Source: Hypoxylon rubiginosum (taxonomy: Eukaryota; Ascomycota; Sordariomycetes; Xylariales; Hypoxylaceae). Taken from it: a stretch of 64,000 bases of DNA. The notes beneath the pieces were generated by a model. The model did not search any database. It was not told the origin of the DNA and saw only the letters and a program-made list of their open reading frames with translations. Both the position numbers and the translations under genes were made by a program. Position 1 is the stretch's first letter. Each line of letters begins with the position of its first letter. The stretch spans positions 682,001 to 746,000 of the forward strand of contig CADCXA010000055.1 of the NCBI GenBank assembly GCA_902806565.1, written 5' to 3'. Below, one piece after another: positions 1-11,348 of this stretch.

Positions 1-92
1 TCCATTAGCCATTGAGTAAATGGAACTCGGTTTCAAGGCCCAAAGAGGTGAAGGGTGCTCTATATAGAGATTACTAACATCGAACCCCTTAG
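1..92 (+). other. 3' end of an intron of the MFS gene
   Basis: A branch-like TTACTAAC lies at 71-78 and a CTTAG acceptor ends at 92. All three forward frames contain stops within the first 20 bases, so the preceding coding exon must lie left of the window. Confidence 0.7.
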
Positions 93-1529
93 ATTTCCTC
101 TTTCGCCCTCGCCGAAGCGCTGATGGGCATGTACTGGGGTGGATTGTCAGATAGAGTCGGTCGAAAGCCTGTACTCTTGCTAGGATGCATCGGCACCATG
201 TTTAGCATGGTGATGGTAGGCTTTGCTACCAACATCTGGATTGCTCTGATCGGCCGAGCGCTTGGCGGACTTCTCAATGGGAATATCGGTGTTATCCAGA
301 CCATGGTAGGAGAGTTGGTCTCTAAACCTGAGCATGAACGTAAGTCCAGCTCCCCTTCAAAAGCCCCTATCTCAAATTGGACGGAACTCCATGCTAATGT
401 CGTAGCTCGCGCGTACTCTGTGATGCCTTTCGTCTGGTCGATCGGTACGATTATTGGACCAGCGATCGGAGGAATCCTAGCGGACCCCCACGAGTCCTGG
501 CCAAACGCATTCCCGAAAGGCACTCTATTTGCCGACTTCCCCTATCTTCTTCCCAACCTGTGCTGTGCTTTTCTTCTGCTGATTAGCATCTGCTTGGGAT
601 ACTTTCTGCTCGAGGAAACACATCCAGATATGGTCCCACGGGTAATGCTTCCAGACAACACCTATGTTTCTGACGAGACTCCCCTCATGGAAACCTCGGA
701 TGCTATTAAGCAACCTGCCGTAGATCTCCGGTCCGAGACGTACGGAACATTCCGAGGCAGGAACAGTGTCGAATTCAGCCACGACGAGGTCTGCCTCAAG
801 GAACCCGAAAAGAAGGGTAGCTACAATATCTACACCAAGCGCATCATGGCTCTAGTTACTGCGCTATCTATTTTCACCTACCATTCGATGACTTACGATC
901 ATCTCCTACCCATCTTTTTTGAAGATGACAGAGTTCCTATCGATTACGCTCCGGATAGTGGAATCTTCTCCAAGCTCAACCCCCTATTCTCGCCTGGTGG
1001 CTTAGGCCTTTCGATGCAGTCTGTGGGGTTTGTTATGGCGGTAAATGGGGCCATTGCACTCTTCGTCCAGGTCGTCGTCTTTCCCCTGGCCGCTGAAAGG
1101 TTTGGTGTGTTCAGGCTCTTCATCATTGTTACTGTCCTGCACCCGCTTGCCTATATCATCGTTCCCACTCTGGTCCATTTACACGGCTCGGCTCTATACG
1201 CGGGGATCTACTTTTGCCTTACTATCAGGAACCTCCTATCTATCGTCTTGTACCCCCTTCTCCTCATCCTTATTAAGGATGCTACTCCTAGCTCGTCGGT
1301 TCTTGGAAAAGTGAACGGAATGGCAGCTAGCGCCGGAGCCGCTTGTCGTATGATAGCACCGCCTGTCGCAGGGTACCTGTACTCGATCGGATCGCAAATC
1401 GATTGCACCGGTCTCGCATGGTACGGCAGTGCTGTCGTCGCCGTGATTGGTGCGTTCCAGTGTTTTTCGGTCAAGCGAGACCGAAACGACCAAGCCTCGG
1501 AGGAAACTGGGGCAAGAATTGAGGAGTAG
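93..1529 (+). CDS. Major facilitator superfamily transporter (5' partial)
   Basis: Integral membrane secondary transporter of the MFS drug:H+ antiporter-like group; the substrate cannot be read from the sequence. Exons are 93-339 and 406-1529, giving about 456 residues with the first one or two helices outside the window. Reading starts at an acceptor at 92 (ISSFALAEAL) and runs directly into the loop 2-3 signature motif A (GGLSDRVGRKPVLL). Further helices follow, with a conserved WSIGTIIGPAIGG segment, a variable cytosolic loop at about 700-830, and the second six-helix half. The intron at 340-405 (GTAAGT donor, GCTAAT branch, GTAG acceptor) is 66 nt with no in-frame stop. Removing it restores the family sequence EHEPRAYSVMPF, which the unspliced reading interrupts with about 22 odd residues. 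Stop TAG is at 1527-1529. The family is certain, the subfamily is not. Confidence 0.93.
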   Translation: MSSFALAEALMGMYWGGLSDRVGRKPVLLLGCIGTMFSMVMVGFATNIWIALIGRALGGLLNGNIGVIQTMVGELVSKPEHERKSSSPSKAPISNWTELHANVVARAYSVMPFVWSIGTIIGPAIGGILADPHESWPNAFPKGTLFADFPYLLPNLCCAFLLLISICLGYFLLEETHPDMVPRVMLPDNTYVSDETPLMETSDAIKQPAVDLRSETYGTFRGRNSVEFSHDEVCLKEPEKKGSYNIYTKRIMALVTALSIFTYHSMTYDHLLPIFFEDDRVPIDYAPDSGIFSKLNPLFSPGGLGLSMQSVGFVMAVNGAIALFVQVVVFPLAAERFGVFRLFIIVTVLHPLAYIIVPTLVHLHGSALYAGIYFCLTIRNLLSIVLYPLLLILIKDATPSSSVLGKVNGMAASAGAACRMIAPPVAGYLYSIGSQIDCTGLAWYGSAVVAVIGAFQCFSVKRDRNDQASEETGARIEE

Positions 1530-3099
1530 ACGGGATGCGATTTAGAGCATCGTATTGAGATAATCAACGAAAAGGCTAATGAGGATGAGTGGTGAGTCTG
1601 AGGGAGCAACGATATTCTCGGACGTAAGCCAACAGACGGGGGCATTGATTTGGTGGTCATCTTTTAAATGACTAACGATAAATTACGGTCTATTTTTATC
1701 CGGATCTTCACGACAGCGGGATGGATCAATGATGGTATCGGCGTTATATGGGAGGTTCATTGGGCGTCTAAGGATGGGTTTGGGGTAAAGAAAAAAAGAA
1801 AAAAGGGTTGGTATTGGTATTTCAATGATATCCTTCGGTTCTGAGCATAGGATAGAGATGGTTTATGTTATCTATTCTTTTAGCTGCTTGTCCCATATTT
1901 AGCGAGATGCTTTGTCTTTGGGAGCCGAGATAGTTAGGATATCTACAACCCATAAATAGTATAATAATATAATGGCGTTAAAACCGGTCTTTTACAGATA
2001 AGATGATTAGAATTACAAACCACTTACGATTTTCATGTGACATGCAAGTTTTGAGTTTAAGGGGTAGAATATCGCCTCTCGTCACTTGAGCCTCATGTGG
2101 AGAGACCCGTAACTTTAACTGAAAATAGCGCCTTTAACTAAGCCAGAATGCAGGTACAGGTAGATCCAAGAATAGTGAAAGAAAAGAAGAAGAGAGCAAG
2201 CCGATTGGATGTATGAATTTCGGGGATTTCAACAGGCGTGGGGGGCCACCGGAAACAAGCGTCGTCGTTAGAAGAGCCGTCGTTGACGTGCTGTCTTGTT
2301 CTCCACCCACTCACACCTCGTCCTTCCCCTTTAGGCAATCCGGCATCAGTTTGCTCGGCGCTGATTGATCGATGACCTTGACGAGCATCATTTAGACCTA
2401 ACTCTAATTAGGTCTTTGCCTGTTCTATTATTTGGAGTTATTGCCACTTCTTATACGTAATGGTAACTCTTCTAATTTATATCTTTCTACCTGATTTCCG
2501 GTATATAATGTGACCGTTCCTGGTTTTTAACTGTTCTAACAACGCGATTCGTTGTTGGAAAGTATTTTTTTAATACGTGTTTATGATGTCCAACATGCCT
2601 ATCTATTTGTACGATTTGAAGAGGAGACTAGTAGGTGTTAAAAGTCGGGATCTAACACCTGTATAAACTACTGCCTCATGATACAGCGGTAATCACGTTA
2701 CTTCAGTCTACCGGCTGATGGCTAGACGTTGCCTTCCTCGAGCGATTTAAATATCAAATAACGTAAGCCGCCTCTTATAATAAGAAGGCGTTTTCAGGTT
2801 CATTTGAATGGTATACAGAATAGTGGTCACATAACCCCGGCTTTGTTCTACCACCTAATCTCTGCGATAGTATATCTCCGATCTTCTTCTCTTCGACGCT
2901 CACCTTCACCCGGCAACTTCACTGCCATCTCCCTTCACTGCATATACACCTAGCCGACCTCGCTGGCCAATGTTACATGGTAAGGGACGAGTCAATCCTG
3001 CCCGGCATATATTTCTAAAGAAGATCTACTTGCGTAGGACTCAATGAAATGGAAAGGAATATAAAAGGAGAAGGAAAAAAAGGGAGAAAAAAAAAGATT
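1530..3099. other. Intergenic, no gene seen
   Basis: AT-rich sequence between the MFS stop and the tRNA. Only short ORFs without recognisable protein character are present. A TA-rich run lies near 1950-1975. Confidence 0.6.
3087..3095 (-). terminator. Pol III oligo(T) terminator of the initiator tRNA
   Basis: Nine consecutive A on the plus strand (T9 on the transcribed sense) begin four bases after the tRNA 3' end, as expected for RNA polymerase III termination. Confidence 0.85.
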
Positions 3100-3171
3100 T
3101 AGCTCCACTCCGTTTCGATCGGAGGTCCTCCGGGTTATGAGCCCGGCGCGCTTCCACTGCGCCATGAAGCT
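3100..3171 (-). tRNA. Initiator tRNA-Met (CAT)
   Basis: A 72-nt cloverleaf without intron: acceptor AGCTTCA pairs with TGGAGCT (one T:G wobble), followed by discriminator A. The D stem is GCGC/GCGC, the anticodon stem CCGGG/CCCGG with loop CTCATAA (anticodon CAT = plus-strand 3137-3139), and the T stem CTCCG/CGGAG with loop ATCGAAA. The A1:T72 closing pair, three G:C pairs at the base of the anticodon stem, and A54/A60 in the T loop are hallmarks of the eukaryotic initiator rather than the elongator tRNA-Met. It delivers methionine to the 40S subunit with eIF2. Confidence 0.95.
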
Positions 3172-4056
3172 TTTGGTCTTCTTCGACTTATGATACGATA
3201 ACGGTGTAGCGCTCTATAATGTAGCCTACCCACCTGTGACTCACACTAGCAAATATCCACCGAGAGAAAACTTCTCGTTTGCTCTCCTAGTCTGTAAGAC
3301 TTAAAACAAACGCGGCTCCACGGAACTTGGGGTATGGACACGAGAAATCATGCTAATCCAAAACTCCTCTTATTACTATCTATCCCCTATAAGCGTCTCG
3401 GATAACACGAGTAATCCATAGTTAGGCATGACATGTCACGACCAAGACCAGCAAACGCGAAGACAAGCGCCGCTCTTCACGTACCAATGGAGAACTTTAA
3501 TGGCAAAACGATAGGTGCTCTCTTCTTCGGCCAACATACGGTCTCCTTACAGAGATGCTGAAAGACCTGATAGGAATCCAACTCATGTTGAAGCGAATAA
3601 GGTAACAATAAACGATCATTCCAAGTCTACTCAGTCACTCAGCTTCTAGCAGAACAACTCCAAGTCAAGAATAGGGAACAAGTATATCTCATGAATTCAA
3701 TGGCGACTAGCCGTCTTTTGCCTCTTTTTATCGAGAGAGCCATTACAAAAAGGTCTATGTGTAGAGTCTCAATCCAGTAGCAGTTTTTGGACCTTTCCCT
3801 CCCTCCCTCCTTTCCGAGGGAAAATCTTTTTTTTGTTCATAGAAAAATAAAAACCAATCTATATTCCTGCCTGTCCGTGGGACCCCAAAATATGGCTTTC
3901 CTTCCCATGCTTTCAAGAATACAAGACAGCCGATATCCTCAAGACCACCTTTTTTCGGCCGCCGCCTCGTATAAACGCCGATCATGAAGTAATAAGGTAG
4001 ATGCCGACCTGAAAGAGAGAAGGAAGTGATGCGTTATTCACAAATTATCTTCCTTC
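3172..4056. other. Intergenic, no gene seen
   Basis: Between the tRNA 5' flank and the 3' end of the GH17 gene. A pyrimidine-rich tract of repeated CCCT units lies at about 3792-3815. Opposing short ORFs at 3755-3987 mirror each other and show no protein character. Confidence 0.55.
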
Positions 4057-5455
4057 TTAAAAGGCGTAGATGGCGACCATGATGGCGGCGAAGGCAGCGG
4101 CGAACGCGCCCGACTGCAGACCGGTGGCGCCACTAGCGGGGACGGTCGAGGTAGCCGACGGCGGCGCGGTAAAGGTGCCATTAGTACCCGAACCGGAGCC
4201 GACGCCGGACCCGGAACCAGTACCGGTGCCAGTGCCAGTAGCCGCAGAGTTGCTAAGAGTGGTGCTGATGGAAGGCGTCACAGTCGCAGATGCTTCGCTA
4301 GAGATCTGAGCGCTGTTAACACCGCCGGGGCTGCCACCGGAGTTACCGAGAGAAGCAGTCTCGGTGGTAGAGGAACCAGATCCGGAAGCGGTCGCAGAGC
4401 TAGCCTTAGTAGTAGACGAGGAGCCGGCGGAAGAGGAAGAAGAAGAGGTGTCGACGTCGTCGCAGCTGAGGTCGAAGAGCGGGGTGGTGGTAAGCTTGTC
4501 GCCGACGATACCGAAGCTGGGGCTGGGAGTGTCGGGGGCGGCGTCCTGGAGAGTGTAGTACCAGAGGTTCGTGCCGCTCGCCACAAGAGGGCAGACGACG
4601 TCCTTCCAGTAAGTCTCGGCGTTGTCGGTCGACGCGACGGACTGTCCAACAGTCTTGCCGCTGACGGGCTGGCCTGTCTCAGTAATCCAGACAGCCTTTC
4701 CACCACCGGCTTGCTGGGTCTTGCCGAGAGCCTCCTGGAAGAGAGACTTGGACTCGGAAATGCCGTTCGGCATGGTGTCCTGGAAGTAAGGGTACGCGTC
4801 CATGCCTAGCCAGTCGCAAGCGTCAATAACAGCCTGGTTGGTACCGTTGTACCAAGCAGTCCAGGTGTCGACGTGACCGACGGGGGTTCCCTCTAGGCCG
4901 GTGCCGGCGATAGTATCCTTGGTCTCCTTGATGTAGCGAGCGATAGTGGCGGGTTCGGCACCAACGTTGGAACCGGCGGCGATTCCCATGGGGGAGTTTC
5001 GGTACAGATCTTCGCTACCAACAGAAATACCATCCACAAGGTTGGCGAAATCATCTCCATACTGCTCAATAGCAGCCTTTAGGGCGAGGATCTCGTTGGC
5101 GAAAGAGGTGTCGCCTCCCGAGGCCCAGAGACCCAAAAGTAGAGTGGTCTTGGTCTTGATGGCGGCAGGGATAGCAGCGATGGGGTCACTGGCAGTTCCA
5201 CCTTGCTAATAACGGATAGTGTTAGGGAATCATCGTTCATAAATATGCGTGGCTTTGGGTTGTACTTACCACCATAGTGTAGAGACGAGCACTAGTCCAA
5301 CCAGAGGTTCCCTTCAGGTTCTGGGCGGTGGTGAACTCGTTCTCAAAGTCCGACTGCTGCTTGGCAGCACCGGTGGTGAAGGTAGAGCCATAGTTGAAGC
5401 CCTGGATAGCCGAGGCCGTAGTGGCCAAGGCAAGGATCGACGCGACAGTATGCAT
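4057..5455 (-). CDS. eglC: GPI-anchored glucan endo-1,3-beta-glucosidase, GH17
   Basis: Cell-wall enzyme predicted to cleave or remodel beta-1,3-glucan at the outer face of the plasma membrane. Exons 5455-5270 and 5205-4057 give 444 residues. The 64-nt intron has GTAAGT, CCCTAAC and TTATTAG. Residues 1-16 are a signal peptide ([16 protein letters not shown]). The GH17 fold follows: RLYTMVQGG after the junction, the acid/base Glu127 in [10 protein letters not shown], and the nucleophile Glu238 in WITETGQP. From about residue 310 the chain is Ser/Thr/Gly-rich with GT/GS repeats, then ends in a hydrophobic tail ([16 protein letters not shown]), typical of a GPI-attachment signal. Length and architecture fit EglC-type fungal GH17 proteins. 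The symbol is by family resemblance. Confidence 0.92.
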
Positions 5456-8067
5456 GTTGTATTACAAAGAATTCTAATAGGAAGAAATATGAAGTTTCTA
5501 GGTTGTTCCCTAGGGCGCGATGCTGGTGAGGATATTTGCGTTTGACTTAGAAGAACAAGTCGTGTTTTTCCAAGATTTTACCGGAGCGATTGGGATATCG
5601 ACCAAGGCAAGTGCAGGGAGGTTGCTAGTGATTCAGCCTTGATAAAGAAAGTCCGGCTCAACACAGCAAAGCAAACCAAGTCAAGTCAAACAAGTTTGAA
5701 GCGAGTGTATGTGTAAGTAGTCTAAATTGTTAAATGTTAAACAAGAAGGAAGAGAGCGATGAGCCTGTCCAAATAATAAGACTACTTAAGAAGGGATTAA
5801 CGAAAGTGATTCACGTGTTGGATGATCTCCCAATACGAAGAAACAAGAACACAGATAGGAGGAGAGAAAAGATAGATCAAGAGAACAGCGGCATAGTTGC
5901 ATGGGCGTGGGCAATGGGGCGGATGGCATGATACTTGTACGGACTGGGACCAACACGTAATAAAAATAGTACGTGTGTCTCGAGGTACATGGACGTAGTA
6001 GTATTTTTTTTTTGTTATTGGTCTTCTTTCTTCCATTCCTAACTCGTTATTCGTAAGCTTGTGTTCCTGTTCCTGGCAAAAGACGCGCCGTTTGAATCGT
6101 GTGGTCTAGGTCTAACGGTCCAATGGTATCGACTGATTCGTTTCGTTCCCTACAAATTCTAGGCCTCTCCAGTGGCCCGCCCCTTGCCTTGGCCCTGGAC
6201 CCATAACGCCACGGCCCCATACTAGTACATATCCTGTACACATCCTTGCCTTTTTACTGCCCATCTTGGTCCCGAGGGGGTGGAGACTCTGAGTGGCTAC
6301 CCGATCGACCCAATTAGAGAGGCTCATCCCATTAACCCCTGAACGAAGTCAAGGAAACAAGCTCCGAAAGGGCCACTTGGGACCACTGAAAGCCCACTCA
6401 TCCCCGTATAACTCATCAAAAAAAAAGCTCTGTTCTTTAGCTCTTTTCCCACTTTCTTGATCGATCAAGCATGACTTGAAGAAAAAGAACAATTTGAAGA
6501 ATGTCGATATTCTAATGCGTGTCACGTTAACTACATACTTAGGTAAACTTGGGATTTTGCACCGCCCGTTTCAAGAAAAAAGGTCGAATCCTCAGTTTCA
6601 TAATCGTGTAAACAGGTCAATAAATCGCCGGGCAGCACGAAAGCTAGAAAGCCAGCTGCCCAACTTGGGTGGTGTCAAGTGTATTGCCAGAAAAGAAATT
6701 GATTTTCTTAGCGATGACGTGCAGAAACCTCGTATTTGACCCATAAACATCACTAATACCCATGATCATCGCAGAGATGAGTACAGTATGGTACAGTATT
6801 AGATCGACCGTGGAAAATCAGGTTACATGATCTTCCTTAGCACCGATTCCAGTTCTTCCCCAGAAGCATTCCACTCTGCGTTACGTGCATATCCGAAGCC
6901 TTGGCTACGGTGCGGAAAGGAAAAACAAAACAAAAATATCTTCATATAAAATACACAGCTTGTCTATACATAAATCCTCAATAAGTCTTAGAACGTAAAA
7001 TAAAAGTGAATCTATAAGCTGCAATGCGAACAGTACCTAGCCTACGTGGCCCATGCAAGTTTTCAGGTTTTGCGGGGGCCCCTTATTCCTGCATGTGAGC
7101 TATGTCTGTTCCTGCATTAACCATTCCATAAGGCCAGCAGGCTTGATTGGTGGCTGACACAACGGCGTTGATTGACTCAGCCACCGCTTAACAACAAAGC
7201 AGAGTCATCTCCCTTCCAAGTTCGCAGGTTCGCTGTAGAAGGTAGCCGTTGAAAGGTAACTTATTAGGTAGTTCAGTGGCAAAGGTGGGCGATAGAGATG
7301 TCGGTCATTGCTGTTATATAAAATGGTGCTAAAGGGGCATAACCAGGCCTGTAAGACTAATGATCCGAGTCATCCGGACGTTTAGCAGCCAAGCCCAAGG
7401 GTACGGTAGCTGGCGTTACCAGAACCCCAGCTCGGACGTTCTTTGGTAAAGGCTTTATAAATGAGCAATACTGCATAGCACCCTACCCAGTGACCACCTA
7501 ATTCATAAAATACCTAGGTAACTCATGAATTACCTAGCTTCTCATCGAAATAAGTAACCCGACGTGCTTGATCGCCCGGAGGTATATATATGGAATAACT
7601 GCTGCGAGTTAAAGGTAGTAGTTGAGCCTTGTGTCTTTGATGCTGCTGGTTACAGTATCTAGCAATAGCTAAGCGTGGAATAAGCTTAGAAACCCTCTAC
7701 CATCATAGCTTCTCGTCCCAAGAGCTTGATAGATTCAAAGTAGCACGTGTTATAGAGCATTTGTATCGAAACAAACCCCTAGACAAGACTAACCTACAGG
7801 TACCCAAGTCATTGTCTCTAGCCACGGTGAAATAACACATCTCACTTGCGTTGATTAAAACTTGACACGTTGTAGTCTAACCAAGCCATGACCATCTATA
7901 TTCTGAGCTCTCTGGGCGTACTATTAGGCACCGGGGTATTAAGTTCCAAATGCAATACCATGATAAGCAAGGGAAATCAATATCTTTAGTTAAATCGAAT
8001 CGACAATCCCATAGGACGTGAATGACCCGGAGCAACTTGCTAGCCACACCGTTACGACTCTGCCCGA
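5456..8067. other. Intergenic, GH17 promoter side and Tsc1 3' flank
   Basis: The first few hundred bases should hold the GH17 promoter, because that gene reads leftward from 5455. The rest has only short unconvincing ORFs on both strands. A 10-bp-spaced duplication of GTACAGTAT lies at about 6781-6800 and a palindrome TACCTAGGTA at 7511-7520. No gene is seen. Confidence 0.5.
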
Positions 8068-11000
8068 TTAATTAACAAATCCTCTAATGCCCCGTAGACC
8101 AGCCGACTTCTTCTTCTCCTTCTCGTCTTTCTTGCCCTTCTTGTCCTTGTGGACATTTTGTACACCTCCTAGGTATTTAAAATTAGTACACTATCGTTCT
8201 CATCAACGTGGATCTAAGTTACGGGAGACTACACACCTCGCCCGAAGTATCGCTCTACCGTAGGGCTATCTTTGCTAGTCGAAAGCGGATCGGTCGCTAG
8301 TGGCGTGGATGGCCTTCGTATCTGGCTACCTGCGGATGCGCCTATGTTATACGGCTCAAGAGGCGGGGTAGCGTTGAACGACGTCGCGTCGAGTCCATCC
8401 GAGTCGGAAAACACACGATGCTGGCGACTCCGGTGGCTTACGGGGCTACCCGAGTCCGAGTCTAACTCGACTTCAGGATCCATAGGTAGGGGAGGATTCG
8501 GTTTCGAGAGACTGGATACTGTAGCCTGTAACTCAAGGATGGTCGCTTGCAAAGCGGTATTCTTCTTCGTAAGTTCTCCCATCCGGTTCTTAAGTTCTGT
8601 CTGCTGTGCTCGACTTGCCGCCAGCGAACTTTCGAATTGTAACCTCACGTCTTCGGTATCACGCCCCACACCGTTCTTGACTGCATATTGGAGCTTTGCG
8701 TTGAGGGTGTTAATATCTGACTGGTAGGTCTCATGTGTCTGTTGAACGTCAGAGATGTGAGCGTTGAGCGTTAAATTCAGCATTTCAGCCCGGCTATCTG
8801 CCCCAGCCGCATGTGTTACTCCAGCCTGACGCTCTGTCTCTTTCGACTGATAATTCCGTTCGGATTCTGTTAGCCGCTCAACTTCTTTCCTCAGTCTCTC
8901 CAGTTCGCCCACGCTGATCTCGACAGATTGCATGTTCTGCTTTAAGCCTAGTTCCCTAACTTCAGCCTCGCAGACCAAGCAGCGCAGTTTATCCGCCTCG
9001 CCTTTCGCCGCATCTAATTCGGTTCGTAAAATATTCGCTTCAACGTTCCACTTTCGTTGTTCTTCGCGAAGTGCTCGCAGCTTGGCAGTGAGATCGGCTT
9101 CCCACTTCTTTGCAAGTGTACGACTCTTTTCCGATTCCCTTTTTGCTTGAACTTCAGATTCCTTTGCGTCCTTCAATCGCTGTCTCAGCTGCCGGTTCTG
9201 AATGATCAAGTTCTGGGTTTCTGCCTCACTCGCTGCCTCCCGTACATGTCGTCTTCGCAGCTCACCCATATGTGTAAGGTGCTGTTGCTTCATGAATCGC
9301 TCAAACGTGAGATCGTTGTATAGAAGTAATATTTGGCGCTGCAGATGTGCGATTTGAGCACTGTTGCTCTCAGTTGGGGACAAGGCAGTGTTGGCTGACA
9401 GTAGATTTTGCTGTACCTGTGACACTGGGCGGTCCGAGATGGAATCGTGGTGGCTCAAGGCGAGAGATGGAACACTATCATTGGCCATTGACTGATGTAG
9501 CCCAGACTTAATGACCTTGTTGGAGTTGATCAAATCCTGAAGGTGGGTTTGCGATCCAGACGGGATGATCTGGCGAGACAGCGTTGGGCTCTCACTACCA
9601 ACCCCGGAAGGTCTGGGGCTTATTGAATCTCGATTAGAGTGATGGCTACTTATAGACGATTGACGGGCCGCCGCTGGTTGTATCCGGCCACCTGTGATAG
9701 AATCAAATGTCGACATTGTATTCCGGCGGTTGTCTCCCTGGACAGGACTGGAAGCCGCCGTGCCGAAAGGATAGGAGCTGCTGAGCAGTGCCGAATCGCG
9801 GCCATCTTTATCAGACTCGTCTCTTTCTGCCTCTCCCGCCTGGGCAGTATCAGGAACATCGTGATTAGATAAAGTCTCGCTCGACTGACACAGAGCCACA
9901 CAGTCGGCCACGACTTCAGCTGGCTCGCTTTTGATCCATCGTCCAAAATCTGTCTTCTCGGAATCAATAGTGAGAGTATAGAAATTCTCATGAAGTAAAT
10001 GACACTGCCGGAATCGCTCAGACGCATGTCGTATTTCGGTGGGCTGAACCTCGATATCATCGGCATCGCCTACCTCTGCGTGTCGTAAATACCTCTGAGG
10101 CTTTCGAATATAATCCATGAAATTGATTGGGTAGAGACCATACAAGATGGTGAAATAATGAAGAAGTTGGGGAATAGTTGCATCGTCGAAATCGGCCGAG
10201 TAGGCGAACTTCTCCCAGGCAAGAGTATTAGGGGATAATCTTCGGTCTCTCTGCACTTCAGCTGCCATCTGCGAAGACAGCTCTCGCTCCCAGAACAGCA
10301 ACCTCGCATATATATTAAACAGCGTGGGCAAGTGAGGGACGAGTGAGCTCGGCATGTGCGGAAGAATCATAGTCAACGCGGTTAAGGCGAGAGACACGAT
10401 CGTTGTGGATGTGTCTAGCTGAAGGCAGTTGATCAGGTTACCGAATAGAGGTGTTTGGAGAATAAGATGTAGATGCGGCGGTTGGCTTTGCACAAAAATG
10501 GCCACGAACGACAAAGCACGAGCACGGAAAGCCTTCTTGGCTACGTATAGATCGAGAACGGTCAACAGATCCTGATATCTATTTAGCTAGCTGCCCGAGC
10601 TGTAAGGCAAGGTATAGAGCATACTTTTGGGCGTCTCTTCCCATAGTGTAGCAGCGTCCTTCGCAACTGTCTCTCTTTGAAGTTTGATAGCGCATCGGGG
10701 GTTCTCCCGATAGCTTCGTACTCCTCTAGCCATAGCAGCACGGTCCGTTCCGCAAGCTGAGGAGCGGCGCCTCCAGTTGGGGAACTAGGATCGTTGCCAT
10801 CCTCGGCTGTAAGGACATCCAGAAGTATACCTTCAACTGCCGAAGCAAGACCCTTCTCCTGGTTCAAGTAGTCAAGCGCTGGTAACAACAGGTCAAACCA
10901 TTGGAATATCTTGGTTGGCTGTCCGATTACGGGGCGCAGATAACGAAGGATGGCAATGAATGGGGTATATCGAGAAGGTACTTGGGTGACGTCTCGATGG

Positions 11001-11348
11001 AATATGGAAAGTAGCTCGTCGTGAACCTTGTCAGCGACACTTTCTTCGAACTTCTCATGTTTGTTCAGGTAGGCATCGATAATCTCGACAAGATCGTCAG
11101 GTAGGGGAAAACGAGCCGTAGGCACGAAGGCGCTGATGGCTTTGGTGAGGTCCTTATGGGTCCTATAATTTTAGACAGGTAGTTAGCTAAGACCCGTGGA
11201 CTCAGACTATCCCTTGCCGGATAGACGCATTAGTCTTGCGACATTGCGACATTGCGACAAAAGGAGGGCGAAGCTAGCCCCGCCCTTTGTGATGTTGCTT
11301 TTGATATCATGAACATGGGCGGGAATTGACATACGGTGCTGACGACAT
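8068..11348 (-). CDS. tsc1: Tsc1/hamartin homologue, TOR pathway regulator
   Basis: Scaffold partner of Tsc2; in yeasts and animals the complex is a GAP for the GTPase Rheb and restrains TORC1. Exons 11348-11335 (14 nt), 11162-10625, 10571-8237 and 8168-8068 sum to 2988 nt, 995 residues. The start MSSAPTHKDLTK comes from the 14-nt exon joined in phase 2 to the conserved N-terminus (FPLPDDLVEIIDAYLNKHEK). The N-terminal helical hamartin region occupies roughly residues 10-350 and includes a stretch of short helices around TVLDLYVAKKAF. A Ser-rich linker follows, then a long coiled coil at about residues 560-850. Splicing the last intron (GTGTGT donor, TACTAAT branch, CCTAG acceptor) replaces an immediate stop by a Lys-rich tail ending GLRGIRGFVN. 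Intron 1 (11163-11334) contains three TTGCGACA units. The family is clear; the exact ends rest on manual splicing. Confidence 0.9.
11236..11259. repeat. 8-bp tandem repeat, TTGCGACA x3, inside tsc1 intron 1
   Basis: Three perfect head-to-tail copies at 11236-11243, 11244-11251 and 11252-11259, followed by an A-rich stretch. Confidence 0.9.

Noticed and set aside
7321..7500. GTGACCACC word suggesting 5S rRNA
   Set aside because: The flanking sequence does not match the 5S internal control region or length.
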